Source: Funneliformis mosseae (lineage: Eukaryota; Glomeromycota; Glomeromycetes; Glomerales; Glomeraceae). Taken from it: DNA of 25,243 bases. The position numbers and the translations under genes are program-made. The notes under the pieces were generated by a model, which searched no databases, had not been told where the DNA came from, and saw only the letters and a list, made by a program, of their open reading frames with translations. Positions 10,554-20,322 of this stretch are shown here, one piece after another (position 1 is the stretch's first letter; every line of letters begins with the position of its first letter). The DNA lies in contig CAJVPP010000866.1 in NCBI GenBank assembly GCA_910592005.1, positions 1 to 25,243 of the forward strand, in the 5' to 3' direction.

Positions 10554-11411
10554 ACAACAAAATGAAAAATCGAGTCGAATCCGGGTTAAACAATAATCGG
10601 GTCGAGTCGAATTCGGGTTCTGTAATTATTAATGGGTTTGAGTTCGAATATGCCTTAAACCTGACCCGACCCAACCATCACGGAGCACTAGACGTGAGCT
10701 TGCACAAAAATACGAGAAATTCAACTGGGAATGAAGCATGTATAAATACTAACGAAATGAACTTTATAGTATGGGATATCATAGTCGAATTGCTCTTAAA
10801 AAGCCTTATATAGGTGAAACAAATAGACGCTTTGATAAAAACATTCACGAGAAAAGCATTTTTGGACAATCAATGATTTGAAAAAGTCATTTGGGTGATG
10901 AGTTAAGGTTTACTTTATTCCATAATAATGCAAAATTCATGTTTGACGTCTCCCAATGGTTAATATGGTGGAGGTGGAATTATGATGTGTGAATGTTTTT
11001 CATGGTATGGTTAGGTACCTTGATAAAATATAGATGGCTGGATTAATAGTGAAAGATGCATAAATAAGATTATTGGATATCATTTATTACCGTTTTTAGA
11101 AGAATTTGAAGAAAATATGGGAATATTTTTTTTTAACAAGACAGCTCACCTATCCATACAAGTAAACAAACGTAAGTTTTATTGAAGAAAATGCAATAAT
11201 TCTTTTACGATAGCCAGGACAAAGTCTTGATTTGAATCTAATTGAGCATTTATAGGACGAGCTTGAACGAAACATCATATCAAAAAAAGAAAACTCAAAA
11301 AATATAATTGAATTAGAAAAATTCCTGTTGGAGACATGGTCACAAATTTCTAATCAAGTTTATCAAAAACTAGTTAATAGTTATTCGGCACGTGTCTTTC
11401 CAACTAAATAA

Positions 11412-12724
11412 TTAAAATTTAATAAATTTAATTAAAAAATTAATTGATTAATATTTTAAAAAATGATTATCAAATTATTACTTACTTAAAAATTCAATAT
11501 ATTATTTTTGGTTAAAATTCGCATACAAATCATTAAAAAAATATATATTAATGAGTGAAGATATTAAATTTATTTATTTATTAGAGTCTAATAACACTTG
11601 ATGTTAAAAAATAGTTAAGATGTCTTATACTTTTTGGTAGAGATTTTACTTTGGGATTGTGATAGTCGGGATTTAGGACCGGATCCTAATTATGGTGCTG
11701 GCAATCTATTAATTTGTAACACTTACACATCCATTAGCACTTTAAATAAAAAAATAAAAATTTTAAAACTAAACCGGTAACTTTATTCTTCAAGATGAGT
11801 ATTACTAAAATTACCGGTCACTTTTTCAATAGAAACCCTACAAAAAAAGTTATACTCAAATAATTTTTATTATTTGTAAATAATTTTAGAAAAGGATTTT
11901 GCAGCATTTTTTCGCACGTGACGTGGGTTTCAGGCTAAAGATATCTTTTAGAAGAATATTTTTACATAACTTTACCGGTTTTTTACAGCGCATAATTTAC
12001 CGGATTATTCTCGCAGTTTAGATTTCCCGCTATCTGAATCCGATTTCCTATACATGCTAAATCAAAATGAGGATGCATGTATGCATGTTTGTTTGTTTTT
12101 TAAAAAAAAAAATGCAAATAAACTGAACTTTATTTATTTATTTACATTGGCAATAGTTCTTTCTATGCATTATATTCGATCATATCACTAACTTTAATTA
12201 ATCATTTTAACACCATAAAAAATGGCATGAATGATCGATTTTGCATATAGGACTATTTTATGTAACACGAACGCTGCACATAAAAATCTCTTTGGTATGC
12301 ATCTTGGCGATCCGGTCACTTTTCATCTTAAAATTTCTTCCCTAACTTTATTTTTAATTAAAGTGAGACGCAAGAAATGTTTTAACCCCTTGTATCGATT
12401 TATATAAGCTTCACAAAAAGCAAAACAACTAATAATAAATATTTTGAATGCTTAAATGAGGAATTATTATTTTTTTTTTTTTTAAAAAAAATGTTATAAT
12501 AAATTTTAATTACAACTTTAGACGGGCATTCTCCAATCCTTTACAATTATAAAGTATCATTCATTGAAAATTAAATTAAATGAAATTCAAGTTTTATTTT
12601 TTAATTCAAACGATTGTTAAATGAAAAATAAATACAAAAAAATATACTTTATATTTTCTATGATGAAGGATAAAAAATAATTAAACAAAAAAAAAATTTC
12701 AAAATATATCAATGAGTTACTTAC
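11412..12724. other. AT-rich non-coding DNA with ACCGGT motifs
   Basis: No gene is supported. The first part should be the 3' flank of the Tc1-like element; a candidate terminal sequence TCTTATACTTTTTGGTAG lies near 11619-11640, but its upstream partner was not found. Several ACCGGT/TTACCGG motifs occur at 11773-12002, and GCATGTATGCATGT lies near 12074. The last 200 nt would be intronic or downstream sequence of the kinase fragment; no further kinase exon was recognised there. Confidence 0.5.
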
Positions 12725-13084
12725 CTCACGTTCATGAAGATATGTTACACCGCGACAAATATCTAAAGAAAATTTAATTTTAGTCTCCATATTCATATTT
12801 TCTCTAAATTTGGTATAATATTCATGTAAATTTCCATGTTCCATCTATTCGGTAACCAAATAAAATTTGGAATCTTCTTGAGCCACACCAAAAATTCTTA
12901 TAATATGATCAGAATTTTCTTAATTTTTTGGGAAATTTAACTTGTCCTCTGATTTCTATTTGAATTTGAATTTGAGAAGATGCATTATTTGATAATTCTT
13001 TATTATTATAGCACAAATTTTAGAACCGCGACCGTTTAATTTCAATGTTCATTCATTAAAATCTTTTGGATACGCTGGAGGTGA
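12725..13084 (-). pseudogene. Truncated protein-kinase pseudogene
   Basis: Read on the minus strand, peptides of the kinase N-lobe appear in order: SPPAYPKDFNE, then NGRGSKICA, VKFPKN, SDHIIRIFGVAQEDSKFYL, VTE, MEHGNLHEYYTKFRENM and KFSLDICRGVTYLHERE. This fits the region from the glycine-rich loop through the hinge to helix E of tyrosine-kinase-like kinases. A consensus donor GTAAGT follows YLHERE at 12724, exactly where an intron could precede the HRD catalytic loop, but no HRD or DFG exon was found downstream. In-frame stops (TAG at 12847-12845 after VTE, TGA at 13051-13049 after FNE) and frameshifts show that it is dead. Confidence 0.85.
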
Positions 13085-14286
13085 AGAGAAGGAGATAAAT
13101 ATGAAATGTAAATCGCATCTACGTCTAAGGTGCTTTTGTTCCTCGATTCTCCATTTTGACGTTTTTACTTCTTAACATAATTAATCAAGAGGGGAGTGAT
13201 AAAGGAAGTTATTTACCGTCAACGTTCGCGAAATTCATTAAATAACTTTTCCGAAGTTTCATCAAAGAAATTATATTGCATAATGTAATTAGCAAAAATG
13301 AGTCAAAATAATAAATTTAAAAAAACCGTCAAAAGTCTAGAAATATAGAATATGTTACCCCATAAATTATTATGTTACACAAAACCATTTGATTCGGAAG
13401 TCATTTTCGATAATATGTAAATTTACTATTGAACTATTGTTATGATTAATGCAAATTCCGGCCGAAATCTTGCCTTTAGCATATTTCTTTGAAAATCATT
13501 CCCTTCGCTATATTCCCATTACACCTTCGCGATAATTTCGATTTTCGCCCTTTAAATTTATAATTTCGCATTTTGTAACGCAGTTTATTGTTTTATTTTT
13601 TAATTTCCGATTTTATTAGTAATTTATTATACAATTTTTATGTAACAGTTTCGTAATTGCGTAGTTTTAATTAATTAGGACTTAGAAATGGCATTTACTT
13701 AGTTTAATATATTGAAAAAGCGAAAGTGTAGAGCGCCGACGTTGAGGCAACACTGATAATTTGATATTATTAAATAAATAATTACTTCATTTTTATTCAA
13801 CAATTACTAAATAAAACCTTCTGCTTACATTTACAAATTGTTTATAAATACGTAAACGAAAGAACTGAATACAACAATACCTTTAAATAACACTCAAGGA
13901 TAATTTGTGATAGTATTTTATTAGCTGTTATTAAACCACATTTTTTATACTAGTAGACTAAATATTATTGAACTTTCTGTATTATCACTTAAACATATAC
14001 TGCGCTGCTAGTTCAGAAAAAATACGTTAATTTTTATCCTTTATAAGTTTCACGCACGTGTGGTAACAGGTGAAACAGGATTTACTTTATACATAAAAAA
14101 ATTTTTTCCCGATATGTTATCAGCATGCATATAATAAAATTATTTGTCATAACCTGCTGCTTACAATAACTAAGTCCAAATTGATTTCATGTGGTCATAC
14201 ATTATTTTGGAAAGTGTAAAAAAATATTTCACTTTTAAAATATTTTATAATTTGGTCTCTTTTCCCAGTAACTTACTCAAATATTA
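13085..14286. other. Non-coding DNA between pseudogenes
   Basis: No long frame, recognisable peptide or structured repeat was seen. The stretch around 13100-13220 is less AT-rich than its surroundings and directly precedes the kinase pseudogene on the minus strand, so it may be that gene's former 5' end. Confidence 0.5.
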
Positions 14287-14445
14287 ATGAAGAGATCGAA
14301 ATTTTTAACGAAAATTACCAAAACTAATTTCATCAGTGAGATAGGAATAGAGTTCGAAGAACTAATAGTAACTATTTTGGAGAGTTTGAATGTTAAGAAT
14401 GGTGAGAATTTTACCAAGTTATTTGTCGAGTCATTGTATATCTGA
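14287..14445 (+). CDS. Short hypothetical ORF, possibly a gene remnant
   Basis: ATG to TGA gives 52 residues, including ISEIGIEFEELIVTILESLN and NGENFTKLFVESLYI, with a balanced amphipathic composition unlike the translations of the flanking AT-rich DNA. No family was recognised and no further exon was identified. It could be a decayed fragment. Confidence 0.25.
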   Translation: MKRSKFLTKITKTNFISEIGIEFEELIVTILESLNVKNGENFTKLFVESLYI

Positions 14446-14597
14446 AGTTACGCTGCTACTAGGTTTAAAATGTTTTAAAATGTCTGGGAAATGAAAGCTC
14501 TTCGTGACCACAGTTTCAGCCGTGAATGGTTCTTCCTAATTTCTGAAATTCAAAATTCAATACTGCTTTAAGGATTGTAGTGAATAGGAATACTAAT

Positions 14598-15556
14598 CAG
14601 TTCTTCTTAATTTTTGATGATGATGATGCAAGTTGCTTATTTTTTTTTATTTTTATATTTCAAAGAAGTCGTGGTGATAAAGGGAAAAATATACGCATAC
14701 GCATTTCTAATATCCCATTGTTAATCAATGCAAGAACTTGAAAAGTAAAAAAACATGTATGTTTTATGAATTTAATGAAATTTATTATATTTAATGAATA
14801 TCATTAATAAATTTCTAAAAATTACAGGTACTTCTGTCGTCTGAGTGTTGGATGAGATGCTTTCCTGATAATCAGGTAGGATAATCAGTATTATGGTGGC
14901 CCTTTCGAAGGATAGTTTTTTTGTAGAGGTCAAAGTATCTATATTTAAATGCGTGGTAAGTTGCTTCGTAGCCACAAAAAATATTGAACGTTCTTGATTT
15001 TTGATGATGATGATGCAATTACTCATTTTATATATTTTTCATAGAGGCTGAAGTAATAAGAGGTGGATATACACGGCATATAAATGGGCGAAAATTACAT
15101 AGCACAGTGCAAAGCCAGGAAGACAAAAAAAAATAGGTATATAATGGAATTTAATGAAAATTTATTATATTTAAAATGAATATCATTTAATAAGTATTAA
15201 AATATATTAGGACCTGCTGTCATCTGGGAGATGGTTGGGTGCTTTCAAAATAATCATCGGTATATTGGTAGCCTCCTCGAAGGATAATTTTTTTTCATGA
15301 AGGCCAAAGGATCTAGATCTAGAAACGTAGTAAGTTGCTTCATGATAGCAACAAAAAAAATGACTGTGTGAACGTTCTTTTTGATTTTTGATTATGTCAA
15401 CATAATTACTCTTTTTTTTATTTATATTTCTCACCGAGGTCGAGGCGATAAGAGAGTGGTTATATGGGGTGTATAAATGGTAAAAAATATGTAGCTCTAA
15501 AAGAAAAAAAATAGGTATTTAATGTATTTGGTCAATAAATTATTCCTTAAAAATTA
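14598..15556. repeat. Tandem repeat of about 387 bp, roughly 2.5 copies
   Basis: The anchor (A/G)ATTTTTGATGATG.. recurs at 14609, 14996 and (as GATTTTTGATTATG) 15383, exactly 387 nt apart both times. Copies two and three also share TTTAATGAAA..TTTATTATATTTAA, CTGTCGTCTG/CTGTCATCTG, TCGAAGGATA, GTAAGTTGCTTC and GAACGTTCTT. The last copy breaks off near 15556. The minus strand of each full copy translates to related peptides (KKLSFERATIILIIL and KKLSFEEATNIPMIIL), so the unit may derive from a coding sequence. Confidence 0.85.
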
Positions 15557-15920
15557 CGTTACGTATTAATATAAATATTTAATATTAAATATACTGTATC
15601 ACCTTTAAAAATAAATCATCACTTACTGCGCTAATCAAATAGTTTTTATAAATATAAATCAATTATGATTCAAGATAATTCTTTAAAGATATGATGTATG
15701 TTTAAAAAGTTTCTTAATACTAAAAAACGGAAACCGTTGTTAAATCCAGAATGATCTTAACTAAAAAAATTCACTCTGTTATTTGCTTTCTTTAGACTTT
15801 TATTCAATTACAAAGCCAATCAACAGCTATTAAAAAAATTTCTCAGATGTATTTGAATATATCCTTATTGTTATCAAATTATATAATTAGATAATTAATT
15901 TTTAAGTAAATTATGACAAT

Positions 15921-16689
15921 AAAAAAAATAGGGATGCTAATGGTCATGGTCATGACCGGTTATAACTAGTCATAACTGTGACCGATATCAGTTGGTCAAA
16001 GGCTTCTGACCGACTAGTTGACTGACTAATTCTGACTGTTTTTGACCGACCGGTTGACCGACTGACTTGAGACTGAACAACTATATTTACAGCCAATTTC
16101 AAAAGTCATGGGATGGATGATCATTTTACGGATTGATAAAAAACTTGTATAGAATTTATTGAAGAAAAAACATTATCGTTATATTCAGATCAGTATTCTG
16201 AATATAGCGACATGATTTTTTTACCCATATAAAATGTGGTTAGCTTTTTCAAATATTTATAAATTTTTTCAAAAAAGTCTCAGATATTATCAGCTGTCCT
16301 GACTTATGAAATTAACTGTAAATAGTAAAAACATTTTGTATTAAAATTAACAAAATCTACATTTTATTTTAATTATTTATAAATTAAAATTTTGAAATTT
16401 TGAAAAAAAATTTAAGTTTGCGATAATACTGCGCCACTATATAAAAATGATAAAGTAGTTTAAAAAAATGCCATGCTAGTATTGTTAAAGCAAGAATCAA
16501 AATTATAATATTTACTAAATTAAAACTTTTTATTAAGCCAAAACTGCTTTATTATATTACAATTAACTGTTCGGTCAACCGGTCAGTTAAAATCGATCGG
16601 TTAACCAGTCAGTCAGTCAAAGACCTTTGACTGATCGTTGACCGACCAGTGACTGACTACGACCGACCGTTATCATCCCTGAAAAAAAA
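15921..16689. mobile_element. Complete non-autonomous hAT element with 8-bp flanking duplication
   Basis: The element spans 15929-16681. The ends are TAGGGATGCTAATGGTC on the left and, inverted from the right, CAGGGATGATAACGGTCGG. It is flanked on both sides by eight A residues (15921-15928, 16682-16689), the 8-bp target size of hAT elements, although poly-A weakens that point. Both ends are packed with GACCGACC, GGTCAACCGG and TGACTGACT motifs within about 130 bp, typical hAT subterminal repeats. Inside, a broken frame gives SHGMDDHFTD and IEFIEEKTLSLYSDQYSEYS, perhaps a transposase relic, but no transposase domain was recognised. Confidence 0.8.
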
Positions 16690-18409
16690 CCTCGATAAAC
16701 AAACATTTTGTTTAAACTAAGAAACATGTCTTATTTTGTTTTGCTTAATTGTCTCCATAAATTTTAATATTGTTTCAGTATGAAAAAAATTATATACTCT
16801 ATAAAAAATTTTTATAAACACATCTTGAACAGTTAGTAAGAAACAACCATATTAATTTTATATTTTCAAGAACATATGGCATTTTTTCCTAGATTCATGT
16901 ATAAAAATAATTTTTTTTAAAGTATTCATTGCATGATAGTTCCATTCAAGTGTGAAATATAAAATTTAATTTCTATCTTCCTGAAACCTTAAAAATAATC
17001 TATAATAAATTTTTATTCAGTTAGTCCCCAAAGTATCAGTTTTTTTCTTAACTGGTTAGTTCCGGTAATAAATTTAACTTTCTTAAAATACTAATGAGAT
17101 AATGTTTAGATTCCATGAACTTATACACCTAACATGATCTTAATAGAATTAAGAAATTGAACAAAGGTAAAAAGTATTTAAATATTACTTGTGATAATGC
17201 TGGTAGACAAAATAAAATTATATAACAATTTGATTTTATTTATATTTAGTAATTTGTGATTATTATAAAGAATTGAATTGAATTTCATAGTTATAAGACA
17301 TATCAAATTCAAAAGATTTCAAATTTTATCGTTGAATAAAAATATAAAAATGAAATTCCATAGACAAGATGAAAATAAGAACGATTTACCATCTTTGAAT
17401 AAATATCAGATTTGATAATGAATGATACAACAAAACTTCATTTTATATAGAAATATTAAGAATGGATTATTTTGTTAAAGTAATGTGTTACCATTATTTA
17501 ATCAAAAATTTGTTAAAATATTTATGAAATATTTAAGTATCTCTATTATTAGGATTACATTTCAATGACTGCATGCAGTGCAAATGTCAATAACCGTCAA
17601 ATTTTTAAGATTCATCCATCCATTATTGACTTTATTTTTGAGCATTATTGATTTAATTCATGTGATTTTAATTGAATTTCGTCTGAAGTCGAAATGGTCA
17701 TTGAAATACTAATAAAAGTTGACTTATTGATTAAATTGTGAATTGCCAAAATATCATAAAAAAGTATTAATGTCATGTCATTTAATTTTAGAATATTTAA
17801 CCCTTGTCTAAATCATAATGATATAATAAATCTGGTACCTACCTATTTACTTAATGAGAGTAAACACACACAATAAAGTCAAACTGAAAAAAATTAACAG
17901 CAAGAAAAAACTTGTAATATTGACAACGCTAATTTTTAAAAAAAACGGACTGCAAGATTTTTCTATTATATTTTCAGAATATAATGAATTTTGTAATTGA
18001 AAAGTCTTTTCATTATTAATTAATTGTTTTTAAATCTTATTCATGAATATACAATATTGTTCATTTAAGATTTTTTATTAGCATAGGACAGTTATTTCAG
18101 AACAGTTCATTGCCTGAAACATGCTTTGTAGATACATTTTTATTACAATTCATTTCACATTTTCTGTAATGTGAATTTAAACGAATAGAGAATGATACCT
18201 TTAAAAAAAAAGGTGAAAAATGAAATATTGATTGTTTTTGATATAATGGAAGTTTGAAGTTGTTATTTTTTGTTTGATGAAGCAAATAAAAGGATAATTG
18301 TCGAGACTTAGTTAATATATTTTGTATTTCATAAGATCAAAAATTGAATCCTTCTTTTATTTACCTGACCCATAGGCTTTAATGTTTAATGTTCTTATAG
18401 TATAAATTG
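16690..18409. other. AT-rich DNA without a gene
   Basis: No recognisable coding sequence was found. A 12-bp perfect palindrome ACTGCATGCAGT lies near 17568. TACCTACC precedes an ACACACACA run near 17835-17873. Nothing else structured was seen. Confidence 0.5.
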
Positions 18410-19134
18410 TTAAATTTCATTTTCTGCAGCTTTTTGATACCAATAAAACGCTTTTTCTAAATTTAATTCTATTTTTACACCATTTTGATAACATAAAGCT
18501 AAATAAAACATTGCATTATTGATTCCATTCTCTGCAGCCTTTTGATACCAATAAAACGCTTTTTCTAAATTTATATCTGTTCCTTTACCATTGTAATAAC
18601 ATGTAGCTAAATTAAATATTATTATTTTTTACAGCTTTTTGATACCAATAAAATGCTTTTTCTAAGTCTACATCAGTTGCTGTGCCAAAATAATATAAAT
18701 TAGCCAATTCATATTGAGCACAAATGTTTCCATTTTCTATTGCATTTTGCATCTAAAAAATTGCTAAATCTTTGTTAATTTCACTTCCAAATCCTTTAAC
18801 ATAACATCTACTTAAGTATACTTGTGCAATATGACAACTATCAGCTGTTTTTAGGAAGTATGTGAATCCGTCACTATTATTTTCATTTAGGTTGAGCATA
18901 TTGTAATAAGAAAATATTCCAATGAATAAAACATTTTTTGATTCACTATGATTTTCTTTAAGCCACTTAACAATATCTTCATTCGATCGAGTTGAAAGAG
19001 TAATGCATTTATTAAGAAAATGTTTCGTTTCAGAAATCTTTACTTTCATTTTGTATTTTAACCAATAGTAAAAATAATTTATCAACTAAAATGTTCATAT
19101 TATCCGTTGAATTAATTATTTCTGATTCTATCAT
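18410..19134 (-). pseudogene. Sel1-repeat protein pseudogene
   Basis: From an ATG at 19134 the frame gives MIESEIINSTDNMNILVDKL. After a frameshift near 19030-19038 it continues as ETKHFLNKCITLSTRSNEDI, LFIGIFSYYNMLNLNENNS, and then Sel1-type repeats of 36 residues: AQYELANLYYFG, KAFYWYQKAV, NLATCYYNGKGTD, KAFYWYQKAAENG, FYLALCYQNG, KAFYWYQKAAEN. It stops at 18412-18410. An in-frame TAG at 18755-18753 stands where these repeats normally have an aromatic residue (F-W-M-Q). A deletion near 18610-18622 shortens one unit by about four residues and shifts the frame. In mycorrhizal fungi such a segment often follows a kinase domain, but none is attached here. Sel1 repeats are solenoid scaffolds for protein binding. 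Confidence 0.9.
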
Positions 19135-19135
19135 G

Positions 19136-20322
19136 CTTGTACAGTATTTAAATGTAGAAAATATGTTTATATATATAAGATGCACTCTCTATCTGATTTA
19201 TGACAAAATTAAAGGAGCAAAAATTTTTTCATACTTTATCGAAAATTGAATGCATAACTGGAATTTCGAGAATATTTTTCTGTACCGAAGTTAGTTATGT
19301 GATGTGATCCAAAAATAATGTTTATTTATGTAATATTGTGCAGATCAGTTCTTTGTAGAAATAATTGTGGCGCTTTATTATGAATATTAAATCAAACATT
19401 AGATAATCGGATAGTTTCCAGCTTAAAAGTCTACACGATAATTGGGACATCATTAAAATTTTTAACCTGTTTACCATATTCGGATAATTAAACTTATTTT
19501 AACCGGTTGATTGGCGGTTAATTCTTTAAACGGCTAATTATTAGCCGATTAATTTCACCGGCTAATTTTGACGGTTAATTATAACAATGCCAATAATTCT
19601 TTATAGTTTAATTTTGGTTAAAATCCTTGTTAATCAAGGAGTTAAGACTTTGAAATATTTCTAACATTGTAATATTAACGGCTGATGCATATACTATCGG
19701 AAAAAAAAAAAATTTGTCCTGCAAGAAATTTTAGGAAACAGTTTAACGAAAAGATTCAAAACTTAAAACTTAATCCATAAGAAAATGAATGTTATTTGTT
19801 AACGAAATAATGAATAATGTATATATATTTAACGAAAGAATGTGAGAATGATTTGATAATTTAGCTGATTTTAAATAAATGAAATTTTTTGATCCTTAAT
19901 TACATTTTAAAGTTAACAATTATGTTAATTATTAAAATATAATTTAACCGGCTAATTTTAACCAAATATTAGCCGGCGAGTCGTGAAAACTTATAATTTT
20001 GTTTTTATCTCTTTATAGATGCGTTATAAATATTCCAAAATTAAAGAATGTTTTCTGAATTTTCTCCAAATGTGACTAATTAATTGTCACCAAAATGAAT
20101 CGGGTCATTTTTCGAAAATTTAATTCGCAACCAATGGTTTCAATGAATTCGCTTCACGGAGAATGAAAAATTATACCATGAACCTTTGTTGACGCTTGGC
20201 AAAATTTCCTAATTAGGAATATATCTGCACATTTATGACGTAAATCAACTTGTATAATACATAAAAGCTCGATTTCCTCCTTTTTTTTTTTCTCCGAGAA
20301 AAAAATTTTTTGTTTTTACAAA
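19136..20322. other. Non-coding DNA containing a repeat relic
   Basis: No gene was recognised. The central part (see the separate repeat entry) carries clustered GGCTAAT/ATTAGCC motifs. The last 150 nt contain a pyrimidine-rich run (20276-20293) just upstream of the ATG of the transporter pseudogene and are probably its former promoter and leader. Confidence 0.45.
19499..19985. repeat. Cluster of AACCGG / GGCTAAT / ATTAGCCG motifs, probable transposon remnant
   Basis: TTAACCGGTTGATTGGCGGT, CGGCTAATTATTAGCCG, CACCGGCTAATTTTGACGG (19499-19580) and, about 370 bp on, TTAACCGGCTAATTTTAACC and ATATTAGCCGGCG (19944-19978). Two motif-rich ends around a plain middle suggest a hAT-like element with subterminal repeats, but clean terminal repeats and a target duplication were not found. 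A related fragment lies at 218-252. Confidence 0.45.

Larger units (their letters stand above)
9873..10689. mobile_element. Internally deleted hAT element inserted in the Tc1 transposase
   Basis: The ends are roughly inverted: AGTGATGCTCCG on the left, and CGGAGCACT (reverse AGTGCTCCG) on the right. The flanking host sequence AGACGT occurs on both sides (9867-9872 and 10690-10695), consistent with a partly decayed target duplication. Transposase reading resumes across the junction. Subterminal arrays of CGAGTCGACCCGG and GACCCG motifs (9893-10040 and 10568-10680) are typical of hAT ends. Inside are an N-terminal fragment (10130-10231) and a C-terminal dimerisation-domain fragment with ATSVSVERVF (10258-10380). 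The middle of the transposase is missing, so it is non-autonomous. Confidence 0.8.
9650..11411 (+). pseudogene. Tc1/mariner-type transposase, inactivated and split by an insertion
   Basis: The reading starts with MGKKKQLTEFERGIIIGFYQ at 9650, followed by degraded SGRPKKLDERDK (helix-turn-helix region with its GRPKK hook) up to 9872. It resumes at 10690 with GYHSRIALKKPYIGETNRRF. It then gives DELRFTLFHNNAKFMF (first catalytic Asp at 10897), HLLPFLEEFEENMG, QD (second Asp at 11140) and PGQSLDLNLIEHL (third Asp at 11229), and ends near SARVFPTK at 11411. This matches the DDD/DDE core of Tc1-like transposases. There are several frameshifts. In-frame stops lie at 9837, 9846, 11134, 11211 and 11253, several at positions where the family has Trp, Gln or Arg. 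It is certainly dead. The element's outer terminal repeats were not identified. Confidence 0.9.

Noticed and set aside
10562..10869. Short frames on both strands around 10.6-10.87 kb
   Set aside because: They run across the right end of the hAT element into the Tc1 transposase, so they are composites of transposon DNA rather than genes.
12617..12724. C-terminal hydrophobic extension of the kinase-like frame
   Set aside because: It follows a consensus splice donor and reads as intron sequence (Phe/Ile/Leu-rich from T-runs).
14772..15434. Two short minus-strand frames considered as separate genes
   Set aside because: They are corresponding parts of a 387-bp tandem repeat, with differing frames and ends. 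They are treated as repeat content.
17835..17880. CTACCTACC and ACACACACA run considered as a telomere-like or microsatellite array
   Set aside because: It is only a few units long, with no extended array.
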